64,000 nt of DNA from Methylobacterium sp. (GCA_020253445.1 JADCBP010000004.1:1-64000), one strand, 5' to 3'. Shown: positions 17,677 to 27,946, counted from the first letter of the stretch. Numbers and translations: made by a program. Notes: generated by a model from the letters alone, not told the origin.

Positions 17677-19095
17677 ATGCAACTCACCCAAACCCTCGCC
17701 GAAGGGCTGAAGCGCCAATACAAGGTCGTGCTCTCGGCGACAGACCTCGCCAGCCGCTTCGAGACCGAAGTCGAGCAGATCCGCGGCCGCGTGCAGCTCA
17801 ACGGCTTCCGCCCAGGCAAGGTTCCGACCGCGCATATCAAGAAAATTTATGGCCGTTCCATCATGGCCGAAGTCGTGCAGAATTCCGTGACCGACGCCCA
17901 GAAGAAGATTGCCGAGGAAGCTGGCGTGAAGCTCGCGGCCGAGCCCAGGATCGTCCTGCCGGAAGACGAGGCGACCATCACGAGGGTGCTCGCCGGCGAG
18001 GCGGATCTCGATTTCTCGGTGGATGTGGAAGTGCTGCCGACCATCGATCTGCAGGATCACTCGCATATCGAGGTGATCCGCGAGGTGGCGCATGTCCCTG
18101 ACAGCGATGTCGAAGAGGCCATCCAGCGCATGGCCAATGCCGTGCGCACCTTCACGCCGCGGGGCGAGAAGGAAAAGGCCAAGGACGGCGACAAGGTGAC
18201 GATTGACTTCGTCGGCACCATGAACGGCGTGGCCTTCGAGGGCGGCAGCGCGCAGGGCGCGGATCTTGTTCTTGGCTCGGGCCAGTTCATCCCGGGCTTC
18301 GAGGAGCAGCTGGTTGGTTCCGTGGTCGGCGATTCCAGGACGATCTCCGTCACCTTCCCCGAGACCTACCAGGTCGTGGATCTCGCCGGGAAGCCGGCCG
18401 AGTTTGCCGTGACTGTGAAGGGCATCCAGGCGCCGGGCGATATCGCGATCGATGACGAACTCGCCAAGAAGCTGGGCGTCGAATCGCTCGAGAAGATGCG
18501 CGAGATTGTGAAGGGCGGCCTCGGCGCCGAGCTGTTGCAGGTGACGCGCCAGAAGATGAAGCGCCAGCTTCTGGACGGTCTCGACACGCTCTATCGGTTC
18601 GATCTCCCGCCGACGATGGTCGATCAGGAATTCAGCTCGGTCTGGACCCAGGTGCTGCAGGACATGCAGCGCGAGGGCAAGACCTTCGAGGGGAACGAGA
18701 AGGGCGAGGCCGAGACCCGCGCCGAATATCAGCGCATCGCCGAGCGCCGCGTGCGCCTCGGGCTGGTTCTCGCCGAAGTGGGCGAGAAAGCCGAGGTGAA
18801 GGTCTCCGAGGATGAGGTGACCAAGGCGCTCATCGAGCGCGCCCGCCAGTTTCCCGGCCAGGAGAAGCAGTTCTTCGATTTCTACCGCAAGAACCCGCAG
18901 GCCCTCGCCGAAATCCGCGCGCCGCTCTTCGAGGAGAAGGTCGTGGACCACATCCTCGGCAGCGTGAAGGTGACCGAGAAGCCGGTGAGCCGCGAGGAGC
19001 TGATGGGCTCGGATGACGAGCCGGCGGCCGAGGCCAAGGCCGAAAAACCGAAGAAGGCCAAGGCCAGGAAGACCGAGGCCGGGAAGGCCGAGTGA
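17677..19095 (+). CDS. tig: Trigger factor, ribosome-associated chaperone/PPIase
   Basis: 472 aa. The start at 17677 gives MQLTQTLAEGLKRQYKV, the conserved N-terminus with AGGG upstream; an in-frame ATG at 17641 adds 12 unrelated residues. The ribosome-binding motif is visible as NGFRPGKVPTAHIKKIYG (residues ~45-65, GFRxGKxP signature), then an FKBP-type PPIase domain (KDGDKVTIDFVGTMNGVAFEGG) and a C-terminal SurA-like chaperone domain, ending in a Lys/Ala/Glu-rich tail. It binds nascent chains at the ribosomal exit tunnel. As in many Rhizobiales it precedes clpP-clpX-lon, here with benE inserted. Confidence 0.97.
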   Translation: MQLTQTLAEGLKRQYKVVLSATDLASRFETEVEQIRGRVQLNGFRPGKVPTAHIKKIYGRSIMAEVVQNSVTDAQKKIAEEAGVKLAAEPRIVLPEDEATITRVLAGEADLDFSVDVEVLPTIDLQDHSHIEVIREVAHVPDSDVEEAIQRMANAVRTFTPRGEKEKAKDGDKVTIDFVGTMNGVAFEGGSAQGADLVLGSGQFIPGFEEQLVGSVVGDSRTISVTFPETYQVVDLAGKPAEFAVTVKGIQAPGDIAIDDELAKKLGVESLEKMREIVKGGLGAELLQVTRQKMKRQLLDGLDTLYRFDLPPTMVDQEFSSVWTQVLQDMQREGKTFEGNEKGEAETRAEYQRIAERRVRLGLVLAEVGEKAEVKVSEDEVTKALIERARQFPGQEKQFFDFYRKNPQALAEIRAPLFEEKVVDHILGSVKVTEKPVSREELMGSDDEPAAEAKAEKPKKAKARKTEAGKAE

Positions 19096-19230
19096 CGGCT
19101 GCTTCGGCGGGCTGGGCGTGCCGCCGGACGGTGCGACTTGCGCTTGAATTCCGGTTGCGCCGCCCCTCGGGCGGCGTTTCCATTTGCCGCGACGCGAATC
19201 GGGGGCGAACCATGCGGATGGCGGAGTTTC

Positions 19231-20436
19231 ATGCAGGCCAATGATAATCGCCCGCTGTCGCTGGCGAAGTTCCACGCCGATTTCTCGATCCAGGCGGCCG
19301 TTCAGGGACTGATTGTCGCGCTGGTGGGCTATACGAGTTCGGTCGCGATCCTCATCAAGGGGCTGGCGGCGGTGGGCGCGACCGAGGCGCAGATCATCTC
19401 GGCCCTTCTCTTCGTCGGGCTCACCAAGGGCTTTGCCGCCATCCTGCTGAGCCTGATCTCGCGCATGCCGATCTCGGTGGCGTGGTCCACGCCGGGCCTC
19501 GCGCTGCTGGGCGCGACCGGGGCGGTGGCCGGCGGCTTCCCCGCGGTGGTCGGCGCCTTCATGATCGCGGGCTGCCTCATCGTGCTCGCCGCGTTCTGGA
19601 CTCCGCTCGCGCGATTCATCGAAGCCATTCCGCGCCCCATCGCCAATGCGATGCTGGCGGGAATTCTGTTCAAGCTGTGCATGGCGCCTTTCGTGGCGCT
19701 CCAGCACCAGCCTGTCGCGGCCCTGGCCATTCTCGGGCTGTGGTTGGCGATGCTGAAATTCGCGCGGCTCTGGGCGGTGCCGGCAGCGGTTCTGCTGGCG
19801 CTGGCGCTGACCGGCGCGAATGGCGGCTTCGGCAGCGGATTGGGCTTTGCCTGGCCGCAGCCGGAATTCATCCTGCCGACCCTGACGCTTCCGGCCCTGC
19901 TGGGCGTGGCCCTGCCGCTCTTCATCGTGACCATGGCCTCACAGAACATCACCGGCCTCGCGGTGCTCTCGACCTTCGGATTTCGCCATCGCCCGCGCGA
20001 GGGCCTGATGGTCACGGGGTTCCTTTCGGTGGTCAGCGCGCCACTGGCGGCGCCCACGATCAATTACGCGGCGATCACCGCCGCGCTCTGCGCCGGCGCG
20101 GATGCCCATCCCGATCCGCGCCGGCGCTATGTCGCGGCAGTGTTCTCCGGCATCGGCTACATGCTGCTGGCGTCTCTTGCCGGGATCGCGGCGGCGCTCG
20201 TCCTGCGCGCAAGCCCGGTGCTGATCGAGGCGGCGGCCGGGCTCGCGCTGGTCGCGGCCTTCGGCTCGGCGATGCACGGCGCGATTTCCGAGGAGCATGC
20301 GCGCGTGCCGGCGCTGCTGACCTTTTTCGTCGCGGCATCGGGCTTGACCCTTTTCGGGATTGGCGGCGCCTTCTGGGGCCTGATTCTCGGCTGGGGCATC
20401 CACCTTGCGTTCAGCAAGCCGGCAAAGAGCGCCTGA
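19231..20436 (+). CDS. benE: Benzoate/H+ symporter BenE family transporter
   Basis: 401 aa from the ATG at 19231, which has GGAG 6 bp upstream; the frame is open to 19138 without support. About twelve hydrophobic helices fill the protein. BenE-family hallmarks include SVAWSTPGLALLGATGAVAGGFPAVVGAF, IPRPIANAMLAGILFKLCMAPFVAL and VTMASQNITGLAVL. Members import benzoate or related aromatic acids with protons. No aromatic catabolic genes are nearby, so the physiological substrate is uncertain. It sits between tig and clpP on the same strand but with gaps of about 135 bp on each side, so it is probably an insertion into the tig-clpP block rather than part of it. Confidence 0.85.
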   Translation: MQANDNRPLSLAKFHADFSIQAAVQGLIVALVGYTSSVAILIKGLAAVGATEAQIISALLFVGLTKGFAAILLSLISRMPISVAWSTPGLALLGATGAVAGGFPAVVGAFMIAGCLIVLAAFWTPLARFIEAIPRPIANAMLAGILFKLCMAPFVALQHQPVAALAILGLWLAMLKFARLWAVPAAVLLALALTGANGGFGSGLGFAWPQPEFILPTLTLPALLGVALPLFIVTMASQNITGLAVLSTFGFRHRPREGLMVTGFLSVVSAPLAAPTINYAAITAALCAGADAHPDPRRRYVAAVFSGIGYMLLASLAGIAAALVLRASPVLIEAAAGLALVAAFGSAMHGAISEEHARVPALLTFFVAASGLTLFGIGGAFWGLILGWGIHLAFSKPAKSA

Positions 20437-20570
20437 GCCGCGGCCTCTCGCCCTTTTCAGGCGGGAGAACCATGTTTATCTGGAGGAAGGGGTCCGATTC
20501 CGGGCCGTGCTTACGCTGATCGCCGCCCGCCTTTTCTTGCCCACAGTTTCTTGCCCCAAAGAGGATGCCG

Positions 20571-21206
20571 ATGAAGGACCCGATCGAAACCTACAACTCG
20601 CTTGTTCCGATGGTGATCGAGCAGTCCTCGCGCGGGGAACGCGCCTTCGACATCTTCTCGCGCCTCCTGCGCGAGCGCATCATCTTTCTGAACGGGCCGG
20701 TGGAAGATGGCATGGCGAGCCTGATCGTCGCGCAGCTTCTCTTCCTCGAGGCGGAAAACCCGAAGAAGGAAATCTCGATGTACATCAACTCGCCGGGCGG
20801 GGTGGTGACGTCGGGCCTGTCCATCTATGACACGATGCAGTTCATCCGCTGCCCGGTCACCACGCTCTGCATGGGGCAGGCGGCCTCGATGGGCTCGCTG
20901 CTGCTGACGGCAGGCGAAAAGGGGCATCGCTTTGCGCTGCCGAATGCGCGCATCATGGTGCACCAGCCTTCCGGCGGCTTCCAGGGCCAGGTGACGGATA
21001 TCCTCATTCATGCCAAGGAGGTGGAGAACCTCAAGCGGCGCCTGAACGAGATTTATGTCAACCATACCGGCCAGGATTACGACACGATCCACAACGCGCT
21101 CGAGCGTGACAATTTCATGACAGCCGACGCCGCAAGGGAATTCGGACTGATCGACCAGGTGGTCACCAAGCGTATGGAGGATCCGGCCGAGCCGAAGCCG
21201 ATGTGA
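20571..21206 (+). CDS. clpP: ATP-dependent Clp protease proteolytic subunit
   Basis: 211 aa. Two in-frame ATGs are present (20565 and 20571); the AAAGAGG at 20558-20564 is correctly spaced only for 20571, giving [18 protein letters not shown]. The catalytic Ser lies in [12 protein letters not shown], the His in [10 protein letters not shown] and the Asp in [13 protein letters not shown] region after NHTGQDYD. The tetradecameric serine protease degrades substrates delivered by ClpX, ClpA or others. It precedes clpX by 360 bp. Confidence 0.97.
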   Translation: MKDPIETYNSLVPMVIEQSSRGERAFDIFSRLLRERIIFLNGPVEDGMASLIVAQLLFLEAENPKKEISMYINSPGGVVTSGLSIYDTMQFIRCPVTTLCMGQAASMGSLLLTAGEKGHRFALPNARIMVHQPSGGFQGQVTDILIHAKEVENLKRRLNEIYVNHTGQDYDTIHNALERDNFMTADAAREFGLIDQVVTKRMEDPAEPKPM

Positions 21207-21566
21207 TCCCTCGCCGCCGGGCCGCCGGGAGCGTTTCCGGGATGCAGGGACAACCCGGCATGGCGGGTGTTCCGTTGCGACACAGAATGCACTGCAGAAG
21301 GGCTGGCCCCCGGTTTGCAGTGAAGGAAGGGCTTCCATCGCGAAGGGTGCCCTTGCAACGGGGGTGCAAGTCGTTAACTTGGGTGCTGGAGGCGGATTAC
21401 GCGTTTCTTGCTCCGATTAACGCTTCCTTCGGGGCCGAAGACGATACTCGGCATTGATGCCAGTCGATTAACTGTTGTGCGGATTGCGAAGGTTGCTGTC
21501 GTGGTTCGTGATCGTCGGCAAGGGCCCTCATCGCGGGGTGCCCGGGACCGGCGCGGAGGTTGAGGA
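21207..21566. other. clpP-clpX intergenic region
   Basis: 360 bp without a convincing gene. It has a short inverted repeat around TTGCAACGGGGGTGCAAG (21353-21370) and three TTAAC half-sites (21374, 21417, 21468), which are not spaced like CtrA boxes. A clpX-specific promoter is expected here, but I could not pick hexamers with confidence. Confidence 0.5.
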
Positions 21567-22832
21567 ATGAGCAAGTCCACCGGCGGCGACCAGCGCTCCA
21601 CGCTCTACTGTTCCTTCTGCGGGAAGAGCCAGCATGAGGTCCGCAAGCTGATTGCGGGGCCGACCGTGTTCATCTGCGATGAATGCGTCGAACTCTGCAT
21701 GGACATCATCCGCGAGGAATCGAAAACGCTCGTCAAGGCGAAGGACGGGGTGCCGACCCCGCGCGAGATCGCCAAGATCCTGGATGATTACGTGATCGGC
21801 CAGTTCTACGCCAAGCGGGTGCTCTCGGTCGCGGTACACAACCATTACAAGCGGCTGAACCACGCCCAGAAGAACAACGACATCGAGCTCGCGAAATCGA
21901 ACATCCTGCTCGTCGGCCCCACGGGCTGCGGCAAGACCTACCTCGCCCAGACGCTCGCGCGCATCCTGGACGTGCCGTTCACGATGGCGGACGCCACGAC
22001 GCTGACCGAAGCCGGCTATGTGGGCGAGGATGTCGAGAACATCATCCTGAAGCTGTTGCAGGCCGCCGATTACAATGTCGAGCGCGCCCAGCGCGGCATC
22101 GTCTATATCGATGAAATCGACAAGATTTCCAGGAAGTCCGACAACCCGTCCATCACGCGGGATGTCTCGGGCGAGGGCGTGCAGCAGGCGCTTCTGAAGA
22201 TCATGGAAGGCACGGTCGCTTCCGTTCCGCCGCAGGGCGGGCGCAAGCATCCCCAGCAGGAATTCCTGCAGGTGGACACGACCAACATCCTCTTCATCTG
22301 CGGCGGCGCCTTCGCCGGTCTCGAGAAGATCATCTCCTCGCGCGGCAAGGGCACCTCCATCGGCTTCGGCGCGAAGGTGGAAGCTCCGGATGATCGTCGC
22401 GTGGGTGAGGTGTTCCGTCAGGTGGAGCCGGAAGACCTGCTGAAATTCGGGCTCATTCCGGAATTCATCGGTCGTCTGCCGGTGATCGCGACCCTCGAAG
22501 ACCTCGACGAGGCCGCGCTGAAGCGCATCCTCACCGAGCCGAAGAACGCGCTGGTGAAGCAATATCAGCGCCTCTTCGAGATGGAGGATGTGGAACTCAC
22601 CTTCAACGACGAGGCGCTCTCGGTGGTGGCCCGCAAGGCCATCGAGCGGCGCACCGGCGCCCGCGGCCTGCGCTCCATCATGGAGAGCGTGCTGCTCGAC
22701 ACGATGTTCGACCTGCCGGGCCTCGAGGGCGTGGAACAGGTGGTGGTGAATGCCGAGACCATCGAGGGCAAGGCGAAGCCGCTCTACATCTATGGCGAGC
22801 GCAAGGAGGAGCCGGTGGCCTCCTCGGCCTGA
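21567..22832 (+). CDS. clpX: ATP-dependent Clp protease ATP-binding subunit ClpX
   Basis: 421 aa. The N-terminal C4 zinc-binding domain shows [10 protein letters not shown] and [10 protein letters not shown]; Walker A is [12 protein letters not shown], Walker [10 protein letters not shown], and the IGF loop region that docks ClpP is within [14 protein letters not shown]. It unfolds tagged substrates and feeds them to ClpP; in alphaproteobacteria this includes cell-cycle regulators. It is followed by a strong terminator, so it is transcriptionally separate from lon. Confidence 0.98.
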   Translation: MSKSTGGDQRSTLYCSFCGKSQHEVRKLIAGPTVFICDECVELCMDIIREESKTLVKAKDGVPTPREIAKILDDYVIGQFYAKRVLSVAVHNHYKRLNHAQKNNDIELAKSNILLVGPTGCGKTYLAQTLARILDVPFTMADATTLTEAGYVGEDVENIILKLLQAADYNVERAQRGIVYIDEIDKISRKSDNPSITRDVSGEGVQQALLKIMEGTVASVPPQGGRKHPQQEFLQVDTTNILFICGGAFAGLEKIISSRGKGTSIGFGAKVEAPDDRRVGEVFRQVEPEDLLKFGLIPEFIGRLPVIATLEDLDEAALKRILTEPKNALVKQYQRLFEMEDVELTFNDEALSVVARKAIERRTGARGLRSIMESVLLDTMFDLPGLEGVEQVVVNAETIEGKAKPLYIYGERKEEPVASSA

Positions 22833-23171
22833 GGCGGCCTGTGCCCTTTGGCGCGAACTCTAACCCCGGGGCGGAGAAGCGCCGGGGTTTTTCGTCTCTG
22901 TACAGCCTTCCGGGCATCGAATGTGCCCCGCAGGTTTCGCTGTGCTCTGATGGTCACAAGGCTGTGACGGATCGCTGCGGGCGGTCTTGTTTCGACCGCG
23001 ATTCATGCCCACCTTGCCAGCATTGAGTTCGCCGGATTCGGGCGCTCCGCGCGGGGCCCGGGCCGGCCGGGCGGCAGAGCCGACGGCTGGCAGGCGGCGT
23101 GACAGCGGAAAGCCCGGCCCTTTGGCCGGCGGGTGGCGGCTTCCCGCACCCGAATATGAAGGACATCCGTC
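22833..23171. other. clpX-lon intergenic region
   Basis: 339 bp. It begins with the clpX terminator (22862-22893). The remainder should carry the lon promoter; CTTG at 22985 with CCCACCTT 18 bp further on is a weak approximation to an alphaproteobacterial heat-shock (RpoH) promoter, not strong enough to call. I see no gene in it. Confidence 0.5.
22862..22893 (+). terminator. Rho-independent terminator after clpX
   Basis: AACCCCGG (22862-22869) pairs with CCGGGGTT (22882-22889), followed by TTTTTC. 30 bp past the clpX stop. Confidence 0.85.
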
Positions 23172-25598
23172 ATGAGCGGAGACAAGAAGCGCCCTGAAGC
23201 CGGAGCCATTGAGACGGTGCCGGTTCTGCCTTTGCGGGATATCGTGGTTTTCCCGCATATGATCGTGCCCCTGTTCGTCGGCCGCGAGAAATCCATTCGT
23301 GCGCTCGAGGAGGTGATGAAGAACGATCGCTTCATCCTGCTCGCGACACAGCTCAACGCGACCGATGACGACCCGGCCGAGGACCAGATCTTCAAGACCG
23401 GCGCGCTCGCGACCGTGCTGCAACTGCTGAAGCTGCCCGACGGCACCGTGAAGGTGCTGGTGGAGGGCCTTTCTCGCGCCAAGCGCATTCGCCCGGTGAA
23501 GAACGACGAATTCTTCGAGGCCGAGGTGGAAGTTCTCGGCGATGACCTCTCGGACCCGATCGAGACGGAGGCGCTCGCGCGCTCGGTGACGAACGAGTTC
23601 GAGAATTACGCGAAGCTGAACAAGAAGGTTTCGCCGGATGTGGTCTCGACCATCTCGGGCATCGAGGATTACGCGAAGCTGGCCGATACGGTCGCTCAGC
23701 ATCTCGCGGTGAAGATCACCGACAAGCAGGACGTGCTGGAAATCGTGAAGGTCTCCAAGCGGCTCGAGAAAATCCTCGGCCTGATGGAGAGCGAGATTTC
23801 CGTGCTGCAGGTCGAGAAGCGCATCCGCACCCGCGTGAAGCGGCAGATGGAGAAGACGCAGCGCGAATATTACCTCAACGAGCAGATCAAGGCGATCCAG
23901 AAGGAACTCGGCGATGACGAGGGCAAGGATGAACTTGCCGAGGTCGAGGACAAGATCCGCCGCACCAAGCTCTCCAGGGAAGCGCGCGACAAGGCGATGC
24001 ATGAGCTCAAGAAGCTCCGGCAGATGTCGCCCATGTCGGCCGAGGCCACCGTGGTGCGCAACTATCTCGACTGGATGCTCTCGCTGCCCTGGGGCAAGAA
24101 ATCCAAGGTGAAGAAGGATTTGCGCCATGCGCAGGAAATTCTGGACGCCGACCATTTCGGCCTCGAGAAGGTGAAGGATCGAATCATCGAATATCTCGCG
24201 GTGCAGTCGCGCGCGAACAAGCTCACGGGTCCGATTCTCTGCCTCGTCGGCCCGCCCGGCGTGGGCAAGACCTCGCTCGGCCGCTCGATCGCGAAGTCCA
24301 CGGGCCGCGAATTCATCCGCATGAGCCTCGGCGGCGTGCGCGATGAAGCGGAAATCCGCGGGCATCGCCGGACCTATATCGGCTCCATGCCGGGCAAGAT
24401 CATCCAGTCCCTTCGGAAGGTGAAGACGCAGAATCCGCTCTTCCTGCTCGACGAGATCGACAAGATGGGCATGGATTTCCGCGGCGATCCCTCCTCGGCG
24501 CTCCTGGAGGTGCTCGACCCCGAGCAGAACACCACCTTCGCGGATCACTACCTGGAAGTGGATTACGACCTCTCGAACGTGATGTTCGTGACGACGGCGA
24601 ACACGCTGAACATCCCTGCGCCCCTGATGGACCGCATGGAGATCATCCGCATCGCCGGCTACACGGAGGAGGAGAAGGCCGAGATCGCCCGCCGCCACCT
24701 CATCCCGAACGCGCTCAAGAAGCACGGTCTTGATGACAAGGAATGGCAGATCGAGCCGCAAGCCCTGATGTTCCTGGTGCGGCGCTACACCCGCGAGGCG
24801 GGCGTGCGCAACCTCGAGCGCGAGATCTCCAATCTCGTCCGCAAGGCGGTGAAGGAGATCCTGCTCTCCGCCGGCACGGACAAGCCGGTGAAGGCCGTGA
24901 CGATCACGGAGGCGAAGGTCGAGGAATATCTCGGCCCGACGAAGTATCGCCATGGTTCGGCGGAAACAGAGGATCAGGTCGGCGGCGTGACGGGCCTCGC
25001 CTGGACCGAGGTGGGCGGAGAGTTGCTGACCATCGAAGGCGTGATGATGCCCGGCAAGGGCCGCATGACCGTCACCGGCAACCTGCGCGACGTGATGAAG
25101 GAATCGATCTCGGCGGCGGCTTCCTGGGTGAAGAGCCGGGCGGTGGATTTCGGCATCAAGCCGACCCTGTTCGACAAGCGCGACATCCACGTGCACGTGC
25201 CGGAAGGTGCGACGCCGAAGGATGGCCCCTCGGCCGGCATCGGCATGGCGACGGCCATAGTCTCGCTGCTCACGGGCATTCCCGTGCGCCGCGACATCGC
25301 GATGACCGGTGAGGTCACCTTGCGGGGTCGCGTGCTACCGATCGGCGGCCTCAAGGAGAAGCTGCTCGCAGCCCTCCGCGGTGGCATCAAGACCGTGCTC
25401 ATCCCGGAAGAGAACGTGAAGGATCTCGCGGATATCCCGGCGAATGTGAAGAATGGGCTCGAGATCGTGCCCGTCTCGCGCATGGAGGAGGTGCTGGCTC
25501 GCGCGCTCACGCGTCAGCCTGAGCCCATCGAATGGGACGAGGAAGCGGAAACGCCCCCTAAGGCCGAAGAGGATGCGAGCGCCGCGCTGGCGCATTGA
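23172..25598 (+). CDS. lon: ATP-dependent protease La
   Basis: 808 aa, typical for LonA. The N-terminal LAN domain starts [20 protein letters not shown]; Walker A is [13 protein letters not shown], Walker [11 protein letters not shown]; the protease domain carries the catalytic Ser in [12 protein letters not shown] and the Lys in [14 protein letters not shown]. It degrades misfolded proteins and specific regulators (in Caulobacter CcrM, DnaA and SciP). It is preceded by the ClpX terminator and ends in its own terminator. Confidence 0.98.
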   Translation: MSGDKKRPEAGAIETVPVLPLRDIVVFPHMIVPLFVGREKSIRALEEVMKNDRFILLATQLNATDDDPAEDQIFKTGALATVLQLLKLPDGTVKVLVEGLSRAKRIRPVKNDEFFEAEVEVLGDDLSDPIETEALARSVTNEFENYAKLNKKVSPDVVSTISGIEDYAKLADTVAQHLAVKITDKQDVLEIVKVSKRLEKILGLMESEISVLQVEKRIRTRVKRQMEKTQREYYLNEQIKAIQKELGDDEGKDELAEVEDKIRRTKLSREARDKAMHELKKLRQMSPMSAEATVVRNYLDWMLSLPWGKKSKVKKDLRHAQEILDADHFGLEKVKDRIIEYLAVQSRANKLTGPILCLVGPPGVGKTSLGRSIAKSTGREFIRMSLGGVRDEAEIRGHRRTYIGSMPGKIIQSLRKVKTQNPLFLLDEIDKMGMDFRGDPSSALLEVLDPEQNTTFADHYLEVDYDLSNVMFVTTANTLNIPAPLMDRMEIIRIAGYTEEEKAEIARRHLIPNALKKHGLDDKEWQIEPQALMFLVRRYTREAGVRNLEREISNLVRKAVKEILLSAGTDKPVKAVTITEAKVEEYLGPTKYRHGSAETEDQVGGVTGLAWTEVGGELLTIEGVMMPGKGRMTVTGNLRDVMKESISAAASWVKSRAVDFGIKPTLFDKRDIHVHVPEGATPKDGPSAGIGMATAIVSLLTGIPVRRDIAMTGEVTLRGRVLPIGGLKEKLLAALRGGIKTVLIPEENVKDLADIPANVKNGLEIVPVSRMEEVLARALTRQPEPIEWDEEAETPPKAEEDASAALAH

Positions 25599-25625
25599 CC
25601 TCGGCGGCATTTTGTCTGCACAATC

Positions 25626-25656
25626 AAAGCGGGGCCGGAAACGGCGCCGCTTTTTT
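25626..25656 (+). terminator. Rho-independent terminator after lon
   Basis: AAAGCGG (25626-25632) pairs with CCGCTTT (25647-25653) and continues into a run of six T, 28 bp after the lon stop. The next gene's ATG is at 25691. Confidence 0.8.
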
Positions 25657-25690
25657 AACGCGGTCCAATGCTTGGCCTTGGGGTTGCCGG

Positions 25691-26395
25691 ATGGTTCGAT
25701 TTCTCTCGTTTCGCTGCCTGCTGCTGGCCCTTGGCGCGCTTGTCGCGGGTCTTCAGTCCGCTTCCGCCCTTTCGTACAGGCTCGCTGACGCCGAATTGCC
25801 CGGCTGCAACGGCACCTGCCCGAAGGTGGTGGTCGCCACTGGCACGATCGGCCAGGCCGAGCATGTGCAACTCGCGGCCTTTCTCGAGCGCGCGGTGGGC
25901 CGCGGTGCGGTGAGCCAGGTGCTCGTGATCGACAGCCCCGGCGGCTTCACCCTGGGCGGAGCCTATCTCGGCGCGCTGTTGCGGCAATTGAAGATGACCG
26001 TGATCGTCGGCCGCTGGAATGGCTCGACCATTACCCCGTCCAATGGCGTCACGCCCGGCACCTGCGCCTCGGCCTGCGTGCTGGCGCTCTCCGGTGGCAC
26101 TTCGCGCTATTTCGTGCCGGGAAGTCGCGTCGGCGTGCATCGCTCGCATACCGGAACGGCTGTTCTCGATCCTCTGACGCGTCTGCCCGTCAACGCGACC
26201 GTCAACCACGAGGATGTGAGCCAGGCGCATATCGCCTATTTCAAGCAGATGGGCATCGATACGGGCGTCGTGGCCAAGATGGACGCGACCCCGTCTGAGC
26301 AGATCTACTGGTTCTCCGAGCCGGAGCTCGTGAAGTTCCGCCTCGCGCGGTCCACGGCCTCCACCGGCAAGGCGAAGCCCAAGCGCCAGCCCTGA
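25691..26395 (+). CDS. Secreted ClpP-fold (COG3904-like) protein
   Basis: 234 aa from the ATG at 25691, giving a signal peptide (MVRFLSFRCLLLALGALVAG, cleavage near ASA-LSY). The core shows the crotonase/Clp fold: VLVIDSPGGFTLGGAYLGALLR (oxyanion GG), a helix-capping PGTCASACVLALSGG with a candidate nucleophilic Ser, and SRVGVHRSH with a candidate His, mirroring ClpP Ser98/His123. Four cysteines may form two disulphides in the periplasm. A paralogue lies at 29119-29820. Function is unknown; COG3904 members are predicted periplasmic proteases. It ends 3 bp from the convergent kinase gene. Confidence 0.75.
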   Translation: MVRFLSFRCLLLALGALVAGLQSASALSYRLADAELPGCNGTCPKVVVATGTIGQAEHVQLAAFLERAVGRGAVSQVLVIDSPGGFTLGGAYLGALLRQLKMTVIVGRWNGSTITPSNGVTPGTCASACVLALSGGTSRYFVPGSRVGVHRSHTGTAVLDPLTRLPVNATVNHEDVSQAHIAYFKQMGIDTGVVAKMDATPSEQIYWFSEPELVKFRLARSTASTGKAKPKRQP

Positions 26396-26398
26396 GCG

Positions 26399-27928
26399 TC
26401 AGGCGGCCTCGCTTTCCGCCGGCGGTACGCGCGCCACCGTGACCGTGCAGGGCGCTTCCGCCACCACGGCAGTGGAAACCGAGCCGAGATAGCGCCGGAC
26501 ACCCCCCGAACCACGCGCGCCAAGGACCAGGTGATCCACATGGTTGTTTCTCGCGAAGCTGGTGATCGCCTCTGCGGGGTCGGCTGATTCCAGCACATGG
26601 AACGTGATGCGCTCGGGCGGCAGGCGCATATCCGCGGCCCAACCCCTGAGTTCCACGAGTCGCTGGACATGCACGCTCTCGCCGCTCTCGGTGGTGAGCG
26701 GGTCGAGGCCGATCACGGCGGTTTTCAGCACATTCACGCAGGCGAGACGTGATTCCGGCGCGGTGGCCAGCAGTCGACGCAGGATGTCGCGCAGCGGCTC
26801 GTGCAGGGACGCGCCCCCCTCCGAGAGATCGACCGCGACCATGATGATCGGCGCGGTAGCGGCATGCCGATAGGCCTCGAGACGGGTGAGGGGCGCCTTC
26901 GCCCCGCCGAAGCGGCCCGCCAGGAAATTGCGCATCCAATGCGTCTTTTCGCGCCTGGAGCGTTCGGTGAGCACGACATGATCCGGGTGCGCGAGATCGA
27001 AGGCGAGCTGCCCGGCGCTGGGGTAGCGCTTGTCGGGCTTCACTTCGAGGAGCCGCAGGATGATCTCCTGCAGGAAGCCCGGCACTTCCGGCCTGATCAC
27101 GCGAGGCGGGGTTGGCACCTCGTAGAGGCGGCGCATCAACGCCTTGGTGGTGTGCTTGGGGTTCCCGAAGGGGCGCTCGCCCGTCGCGAGCGCATACAGC
27201 ATTGCACCGAGCGCAAAGAGATCGGAGCGCGGCTCCTCGCGCAGCTTCATCACCTGCTCGGGCGCGATATAGGGCGCGGTGCCCATGGGCACGCGGAATT
27301 CCTCGGCGAGCAGATCCGGAAGCTTCAGGTGCCGCGACAGGCCGAAATCGATGAAGACGGCCTCGCCGCCAAAGGAGGGTGCGGCCTCGCCGGACGCAAA
27401 ACCGGAAACCACTTTTGCTGGCTCGGCTTTCTCGTGGGCGGCCTCGCCGGACGCAAAACCGGAAACCACTTTTGCTGGCTCGGCCGCAGGCCGGAACATG
27501 ATGTTCGAGGGCTTGAGATCAAGATGCAAAACATCCTGCCGGTGCAGGCTCGCGAGCGCGGCGGCGACGCGCGCGCCGATCTCCACCACCTCTGAAATCG
27601 GGAGTGGCGCGGCCTTGAATTTCTCCAGCAGCGAAACGCCCGCGATGCGCTCCATCACGATATAGGGTTCGCGGGAAAAATCGCCGATCGCGATGGTTTT
27701 CGGCACATGCGGGCCGGAAAGGCGCGGCAGGATCATCTGCTCCTGCTCGAAGCTGACGATCATGGTCGGATCATCGCCTTCGAGGATGAGCGGCACCTTC
27801 ATCACAAGGGGCAGGTCGCAGCCGGGCTTGGTGACCGCGAAAATCTCGGCCATGCCCCCTTCATGGAGCTTTTCGCCGACCTCGAAGCCATCGATGATGC
27901 TGCCCGGCCGAATGCGCTCACGCCCCAT
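26399..27928 (-). CDS. Ser/Thr protein kinase fused to a UspA domain
   Basis: 509 aa. Residues ~14-290 are a Hanks-type kinase: LHEGGMAEIF (P-loop), VMKVP (Lys44), the catalytic loop HLDLKPSN (Asp137, HLD instead of HRD), FIDFGLS (Asp194) and YIAPEQV. There is no transmembrane helix, so it is cytoplasmic, unlike PASTA kinases. Residues ~345-505 are a universal stress protein domain with the ATP-binding pattern GARGSGG...YLGSVS. Between the catalytic loop and DFG a 35-residue insertion (149-183) consists of two copies of a 16-residue peptide encoded by a 47-bp repeat. It lies 18 bp downstream of the phosphoesterase gene; the pair is probably a phospho-signalling operon. Confidence 0.88.
   Translation of the reverse strand: MGRERIRPGSIIDGFEVGEKLHEGGMAEIFAVTKPGCDLPLVMKVPLILEGDDPTMIVSFEQEQMILPRLSGPHVPKTIAIGDFSREPYIVMERIAGVSLLEKFKAAPLPISEVVEIGARVAAALASLHRQDVLHLDLKPSNIMFRPAAEPAKVVSGFASGEAAHEKAEPAKVVSGFASGEAAPSFGGEAVFIDFGLSRHLKLPDLLAEEFRVPMGTAPYIAPEQVMKLREEPRSDLFALGAMLYALATGERPFGNPKHTTKALMRRLYEVPTPPRVIRPEVPGFLQEIILRLLEVKPDKRYPSAGQLAFDLAHPDHVVLTERSRREKTHWMRNFLAGRFGGAKAPLTRLEAYRHAATAPIIMVAVDLSEGGASLHEPLRDILRRLLATAPESRLACVNVLKTAVIGLDPLTTESGESVHVQRLVELRGWAADMRLPPERITFHVLESADPAEAITSFARNNHVDHLVLGARGSGGVRRYLGSVSTAVVAEAPCTVTVARVPPAESEAA
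27381..27484. repeat. Two identical 47-bp repeats inside the kinase gene
   Basis: Copies at 27381-27427 and 27438-27484 are identical, with a 57-bp (19-codon) period, so the frame is kept. On the coding strand each contains AAAGTGG-TTTCCGGTTTTGCG, very close to the core AAAGTGG-ATTCCGGTTTTCGC of the intergenic palindromic element at 43531-43596. I therefore read them as a REP-like element that entered the coding sequence and was duplicated in frame, encoding AEPAKVVSGFASGEAA twice. Confidence 0.75.
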
Positions 27929-27946
27929 GGTCGAATTTCCCGCTCG

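Noticed and set aside
21374-21471. Three TTAAC sites suggesting CtrA control of clpX
   Set aside because: Spacing is 43 and 51 bp, not the TTAA-N7-TTAA of a CtrA box.
22980-23020. Possible RpoH promoter before lon
   Set aside because: CTTG and CCCACCTT are at roughly suitable spacing, but the match to the alphaproteobacterial heat-shock consensus is too poor to call.
22860-25196. Very long minus-strand open frame (778 codons) opposite lon
   Set aside because: It is the mirror of a highly conserved gene in GC-rich DNA, with His/Arg/Leu-biased composition and no motif; antisense frames of this type are expected.
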